Source: Rallus limicola (Eukaryota > Chordata > Aves > Gruiformes > Rallidae). Taken from it: DNA of 64,000 bases. This document shows positions 60,211 through 64,000 of this stretch, one piece after another. Each line of letters opens with the position of its first letter. The stretch's first letter is position 1. The position numbers were made by a program, and so were the translations under genes. The notes below the pieces were generated by a model, which made no database searches, was not told the origin of the DNA, and was given only the letters and a program-made list of their open reading frames with translations. The stretch covers positions 18,220,146 to 18,284,145 of the forward strand of contig JAKCOZ010000001.1 in NCBI GenBank assembly GCA_022605955.1, given 5' to 3'.

Positions 60211-61310
60211 CAACTGAAATGCTAACTCCACACATGGAAAATTTGGATTCTTTACTGTTTTTTTGTCAGTGTCTCCTCTTGAGGCTAGTTTCCACAGCTT
60301 TGTTCAGCTTTGATAACACCTTTCATACTCCTTCTGTAATTGCATTAAACTCGCATGCCATTCTTGTCTAATACCCATATTAATCTGCATAGTACCAAAT
60401 AAGAAGCGGTAAGAAATCTGTATTTATAAATTTCAGTTTATAAAGCCCTTTTGCAGTGTTCCAGTGTTCAAGAATAGTCCTGTGTGAAATAACCTAAATC
60501 CACAGCTGCTTTCCCTACTTAAGAAACTGCCTGACACTAACTTGTTCTGCAAGAGCTTTGCTTCTATGTCAAGTAAAAAGAAGGAATACGGGGGGGGAAC
60601 CACCTTTCCCGTCAACTTGTATAGAATCCACTTGGCCCTGGGAAAGCTTAGGGAAATGGATAGTCCTAGTAGCCTGCCTGGATAGTATTGTATTTTGAAC
60701 CAAATAAATACTGGACCTTGACACACTAGGATTTCAGCAGGAAACTTACTGAAAAAGGTAGATCGCAACTCATGGTGCTATTTGGTGTTATGTAGTAGCA
60801 TCAAAGAACTATTGAGAATGTATAATGAGCTTAGTAAAGTAGTACTGTAATCTAATAGCAAAGGATCTTCTGCTCTTGAGCATGGTGATAAGTATATTAT
60901 GTTATTTCCCTATTTGCTGATTACTTGATTATTCAAACATGACATTCCCATCGATTCTTTGAATTTTCATTACACCATTTGTTTTCCTTTTATATAAATT
61001 TGATAGAAATATTTGTGGGTTTAGTAATATTTAAGCAATGTATAGTGATGATGTGAGAACTTTGGTGCTTACATAAAAAAATTCAACTTTTGTCTATGAA
61101 AGATTTATGAATTGATGCAGGTTGAATTGACCTTAGTGAAGGTATATTGATTTATACTAGCCTAAAGTTTGACTGGGGATTATCTGTGTGTACTGGTACA
61201 CTGTTTATACTCATTATTCATGCATAGCGGAGTAGAGGTTAGTTGAAGTTTTTTAGGATTTAAATTGAATCGCCACTGTATAATTTGTGACTGGGTACAA
61301 AATTACTAAA
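60211..61310. other. Unique AT-rich DNA between convergent CR1 3' ends
   Basis: No repeat family or bounded exon was seen. Confidence 0.5.
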
Positions 61311-61690
61311 TCACAGAATCATGGAAAGGTGCTCTCGAGATCATCAAGTCCAACCACGTGCTCAAAGTAAGGTCAACTAAGAAAGGTTGCTCAGGGCCAT
61401 GTCCAGTTAAATTCTGAATGTCTCTGAAGATGAAGGTTCCTCAAACTCTCTGGCTGTGACCTTGCACTGGAGCCCAGACCTGAACACAGCATGCTGGATG
61501 TTTTTCACTTGTGATGAGTAAAGGGGAAGGCTTTCAAGGACACCTCCATGCATTTCTTCTGCTCTCACAGATAGGGCAATTCCTCCTCCTTCCTTGGCTA
61601 ATCCTTCCTAAAAGGTTCATGTCTAACCATTACCTGATGGCTGTAGACAGGTAACTCCTGTCCACACTGCTCAGCATCCTTTGCTTGCTG
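61311..61690 (-). mobile_element. CR1 LINE 3' region, antisense
   Basis: It begins TCACAGAATCATGGAAAGGT (antisense 3' octamers) and continues ATCATCAAGTCCAACCACGT, GGTTGCTCAGGGCCATGTCC and TGGAGCCCAGACCTGAACAC. The first 250 bases are clear; beyond about 61,560 the match fades. Confidence 0.85.
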
Positions 61691-62009
61691 AGCCAATCCA
61701 GTACTTTCTCATTTGTTGATGGGTTTTCATCTCCCTCCTCATTACTCACAATTTAATTCTGCACCAGATTAATCCCATCCGGCCTATTGGAAAAGACACT
61801 TTTGCCCCGCGTGGTCTGATGGGTGGGTCCTGTCTCTTGATAGCAGTCCTGCATTCTCAGAGGGTCCCATGACTGTAAAATCAAAATATCTCTTCTCAAT
61901 ACCAGCTGCACAGACAATTCTTGACCTGCAGGATCTATACACTCTTCCTGAACTCCTTCCTCCTCATTGTCAAGATTGAGGAGAGAACCACCTGGGCCCA
62001 TTTCTCTCT
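61691..62009. other. Unique DNA, nothing recognised
   Basis: May include the decayed 5' end of the preceding CR1. No other feature was seen. Confidence 0.4.
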
Positions 62010-62063
62010 CCCCTTCCCCGCCCCGCCCCTCCCCCCCCTCCCCCCCCCCCGCCTTTTTTTTTT
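62010..62063. repeat. C-rich then T-rich tract; G-quadruplex potential on the minus strand
   Basis: CCCC-TT-CCCC-G-CCCC-G-CCCC-T-C8-T-C11-GCC is followed by ten T. The minus strand therefore has six G runs of four or more with 1-2 base loops, an unusually strong G4 pattern. It lies about 190 bases upstream of the candidate exon at 62,255. Confidence 0.85.
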
Positions 62064-62254
62064 GTAATTTAATACTCATATTTCCTAAAAAGCAATTTGC
62101 AAGTACGATGGCAAAGTCTATTTTCACCTGACAAGTAAGTAGCTGCTATAAGTGTGTTACAAACATCCAAGTAACACTAACTTGTAGTTTAAGATCTATG
62201 CATTAAAAGAAAAGGTGTTTGGTTTTTTTTGTTTTGTTTTTTTTTTGCTAACAG

Positions 62255-62401
62255 GACTTTGCTTCATAGAGGGACATAGATTCTTTTGTCAGGGACGAAC
62301 ACTGCAAGCAATAATTGTTTTCTCCCAGGCAAAAGTTTCATATGAATCTTTAATCAATTTCCTCATTAAAACAGCTTTGTATGTAGAGGATTCTAATGAA
62401 G
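62255..62401 (+). CDS. Candidate internal coding exon (147 bp, phase 1-1), unidentified helical protein
   Basis: A long T-rich tract ending TTTTTTTTTTGCTAACAG forms a textbook acceptor, and GAATGAAG|GTAAAC is a good donor. The segment is exactly 147 bases and symmetric (phase 1 in and out), a common arrangement for internal exons. One frame is open throughout and reads LCFIEGHRFFCQGRTLQA, then IIVFSQAKVSYESLINFL, then IKTALYVEDSNE. The alternation of hydrophobic and polar residues suggests two or three alpha helices of a repeat-helix (solenoid or TPR-like) protein. No catalytic or metal-binding motif is visible and I do not recognise the gene. It could belong to the same + strand gene as the exons near 2 kb or to another one. 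No partner exon is confirmed nearby. The next 350 bases are unique and then a CR1 begins. The call rests on splice consensus, symmetry and peptide composition. Confidence 0.38.
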
Positions 62402-62747
62402 GTAAACACTGCTTTTGAATAAGCATCCAAGAACTTTAACTGAAAAACAAAGTAGTAGCATCAGTATTCTTGAGAGGTGGATGTAGCACCTAACTTCTGA
62501 TTCAAAGACCATTTGGTTTTCTGTGCGGTTGCATGCACACAGTAAGATGGAATTAATGAATGGACAAACCTCTGATTCTTCAGTATTTGATTATTAAGAA
62601 GAAAGATGTCCCAACACAGAGGCAGGGAGACTAATAATGCAGCAACATACTGATGGTTTCTTATGGTGTTTCTTCTTCCAAGAATAGGCAGCGTGTTACT
62701 TTTTCCTCTTGCCATTATTTCAAGTGGGGAAGCTTGGATGTGGAAAG
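62402..62747. other. Unique AT-rich DNA (putative intron start)
   Basis: Follows the candidate donor at 62,402. Nothing recognisable before the CR1 copy. Confidence 0.4.
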
Positions 62748-63765
62748 ATCATAAAATGATGGAATGGTTTTGGTTGGAAAAGACCTTCAAGGTTATCAAG
62801 TCAAACCTAGGTTAACCTAGCACTGTCAGGGCCACCACTAAACCATGTCCCTAAACACCACGTCTGCACTTCAGTACCTCTGGGGGTGGCAACTCAACCA
62901 CTTCCCTGGGCAGCCTGTTCCCATGCTTGATATCCCTTTTGGTAAAGATGTTTTTCCTAATATCCAGCCTAAGTCTCCCCTGATGCAAGTTGTGGCCATT
63001 TCTGCTTGTCCTGTCACGCTTGGGAGAAGAGACCAAAATCCACCTGGCTGAAGCCTCCTTTCAGGTAGTTGTAGAGAGCAGTAAGTTTTTGCCTTTCTCT
63101 CTGGGCTGAAACCCCCACTTTCCTCAGCTGCTCCTCGTAAGACTTGCCCTTTAGAGCTTTCCTCTGGACACACTCCAGCACTTCAATGCCTTTCTTGTAG
63201 TGAAGGGGCCCAAAGCTGATCACAGTCCTCTAGGTGCAACCTTACCAGTGCTGAGTACAGAGGGACAATCACTTCCATAGTCCCGCTGGCTACACTGTTC
63301 CTGATACAGGCCAGGATGCTGTTGACCTTCTTGGCCACACCACTGGCTCATAATCAACTGTCTGTCGACCAACACCTCCAGGTGCCTCTCTGCCTGGCAG
63401 CTTTCCAGCTACTCTTTCCCAAGCCTGTAGTGTGGCATAGGGTTGTTGTGACCCAGGTGTAGGACTTGGCACTGAGACTTGTTGAACCCCATACACTTGG
63501 CCTCAGCCAGCCTGTCCAGATCTCTTTGTAGACCCTTCCTAACTTCAAGTAGATAGATACTTCCACCCAACTTGGTATCATCTGCAAATTTCCAGAGGGT
63601 GCACTCGATCCTCTGTACAGATCACGGATAAGGATATTAGGGAACTGGTCCCAGGACTGAGCCCTGGGGAACACCACTTACGACTGGCTACCAAATGGAT
63701 TTAACTTAATTTACAACAACTCATCCGGCCTGGCCATTCAGCCAGTTTTTTACTCTGCAGTGTGG
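62748..63765 (-). mobile_element. CR1 LINE, antisense, from RT palm to 3' end
   Basis: On the minus strand it runs from AAAAAACTGGCTGAATGGCC near 63,757. It passes through the reverse-transcriptase palm (GGTGTTCCCCAGGGCTCAGT, the GVPQGS motif, near 63,660) and the catalytic-loop DNA TTTGCAGATGATACCAAGTT (FADDTK) near 63,580. It ends in the 3' UTR (GGTCTTTTCCAACCAAAACC) and a decayed octamer tail near 62,750. The C-terminal part keeps recognisable motifs but is broken by frameshifts and stops. The catalytic DD pair is still readable in the DNA, but the ORF is not intact. Confidence 0.93.
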
Positions 63766-64000
63766 AGCTTTGTCCTTTTTTTTAAGCCTGAAATTCAGAT
63801 ATGTAGTATGCTGTGGTCTGAGTGTAAACTGTGATTCTGGAGCAGAATTGCTTTTCTACTGAAAGATTCTGTATCTCCGTTATTACTGCTGCATGGATGT
63901 GATCTCCAGTATGTTTATAATTCAATGACATTGGGATTTCCACTTCTTAGGTATTCTAAGTATGTATATATGGTATCTTGTTAGACTTCTGCTATACACA
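63766..64000. other. Unique AT-rich DNA to the window edge, nothing recognised
   Basis: No feature seen in the last 235 bases. Confidence 0.5.

Noticed and set aside
61753..62127. 124-codon minus-strand ORF with a Gly/Glu/Arg-rich stretch
   Set aside because: The odd composition comes from translating the C-rich tract at 62,010-62,053. The rest partly overlaps CR1-flanking DNA.
1..64000. tRNA, rRNA, CRISPR arrays, prokaryotic operons, phage or plasmid modules
   Set aside because: None seen. The repeat content and composition are those of a bird nuclear genome.
1..64000. A complete endogenous retrovirus between the two LTRs
   Set aside because: The LTRs point in opposite directions, each has its own target-site repeat, and the 40 kb between them contains no gag, pol or env-like sequence. 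They are two independent solo LTRs.

Overview
The window looks like nuclear DNA of a bird. It is AT-rich and gene-poor. Its recognisable repeats are CR1 non-LTR retrotransposons, the dominant LINE of birds and other sauropsids. Several copies carry the CR1 reverse-transcriptase motif and the CR1 3' tail (tandem ATTCTRTG-like octamers). Two long solo retroviral LTRs of one family are also present. I suspect a neoavian, possibly a songbird, because the LTR type resembles songbird LTRs I remember. The sequence alone does not prove this. There is no bacterial-style coding density, operon, CRISPR array, rRNA or tRNA.

Layout. 0-2.2 kb: two well-spliced candidate exons on the + strand (1600-1653 and 2036-2204). 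Joined, they give an ATG in strong context followed by an open, cysteine- and charge-rich N-terminus. I could not identify the protein. 4.36-5.57 kb: complete solo LTR, + orientation, with a perfect 5-bp target-site duplication and an internal 156-bp tandem duplication. 7.4-8.0 kb: CR1 copy with an internal deletion. 8-25 kb: mostly unique intron-like or intergenic DNA with microsatellites, a 61-bp tandem duplication and a few CpG-richer patches. 25.4-26.4 kb: 5'-truncated CR1 with intact 3' tail. 27.4, 29.7 and 50.4 kb: short CR1 fragments. 33.5-35.9 kb: two very old CR1-like fragments. 45.3-46.5 kb: second solo LTR of the same family in the opposite orientation. 56-62.4 kb: mostly unique DNA with further candidate exons, the best at 62,255-62,401. 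58.3-63.8 kb: four CR1 copies whose 3' ends face each other.

How it works together. The parsimonious reading is introns and/or intergenic DNA around one or two + strand genes with very long introns, hosting transposons of several ages. Every exon call is a splice-signal and reading-frame inference without homology. No expressed, functional transposon ORF remains. I found no convincing new biological system. The items most worth checking are the 5' exon pair, the 62.3-kb exon, the LTR pair and several unexplained CpG-richer blocks.
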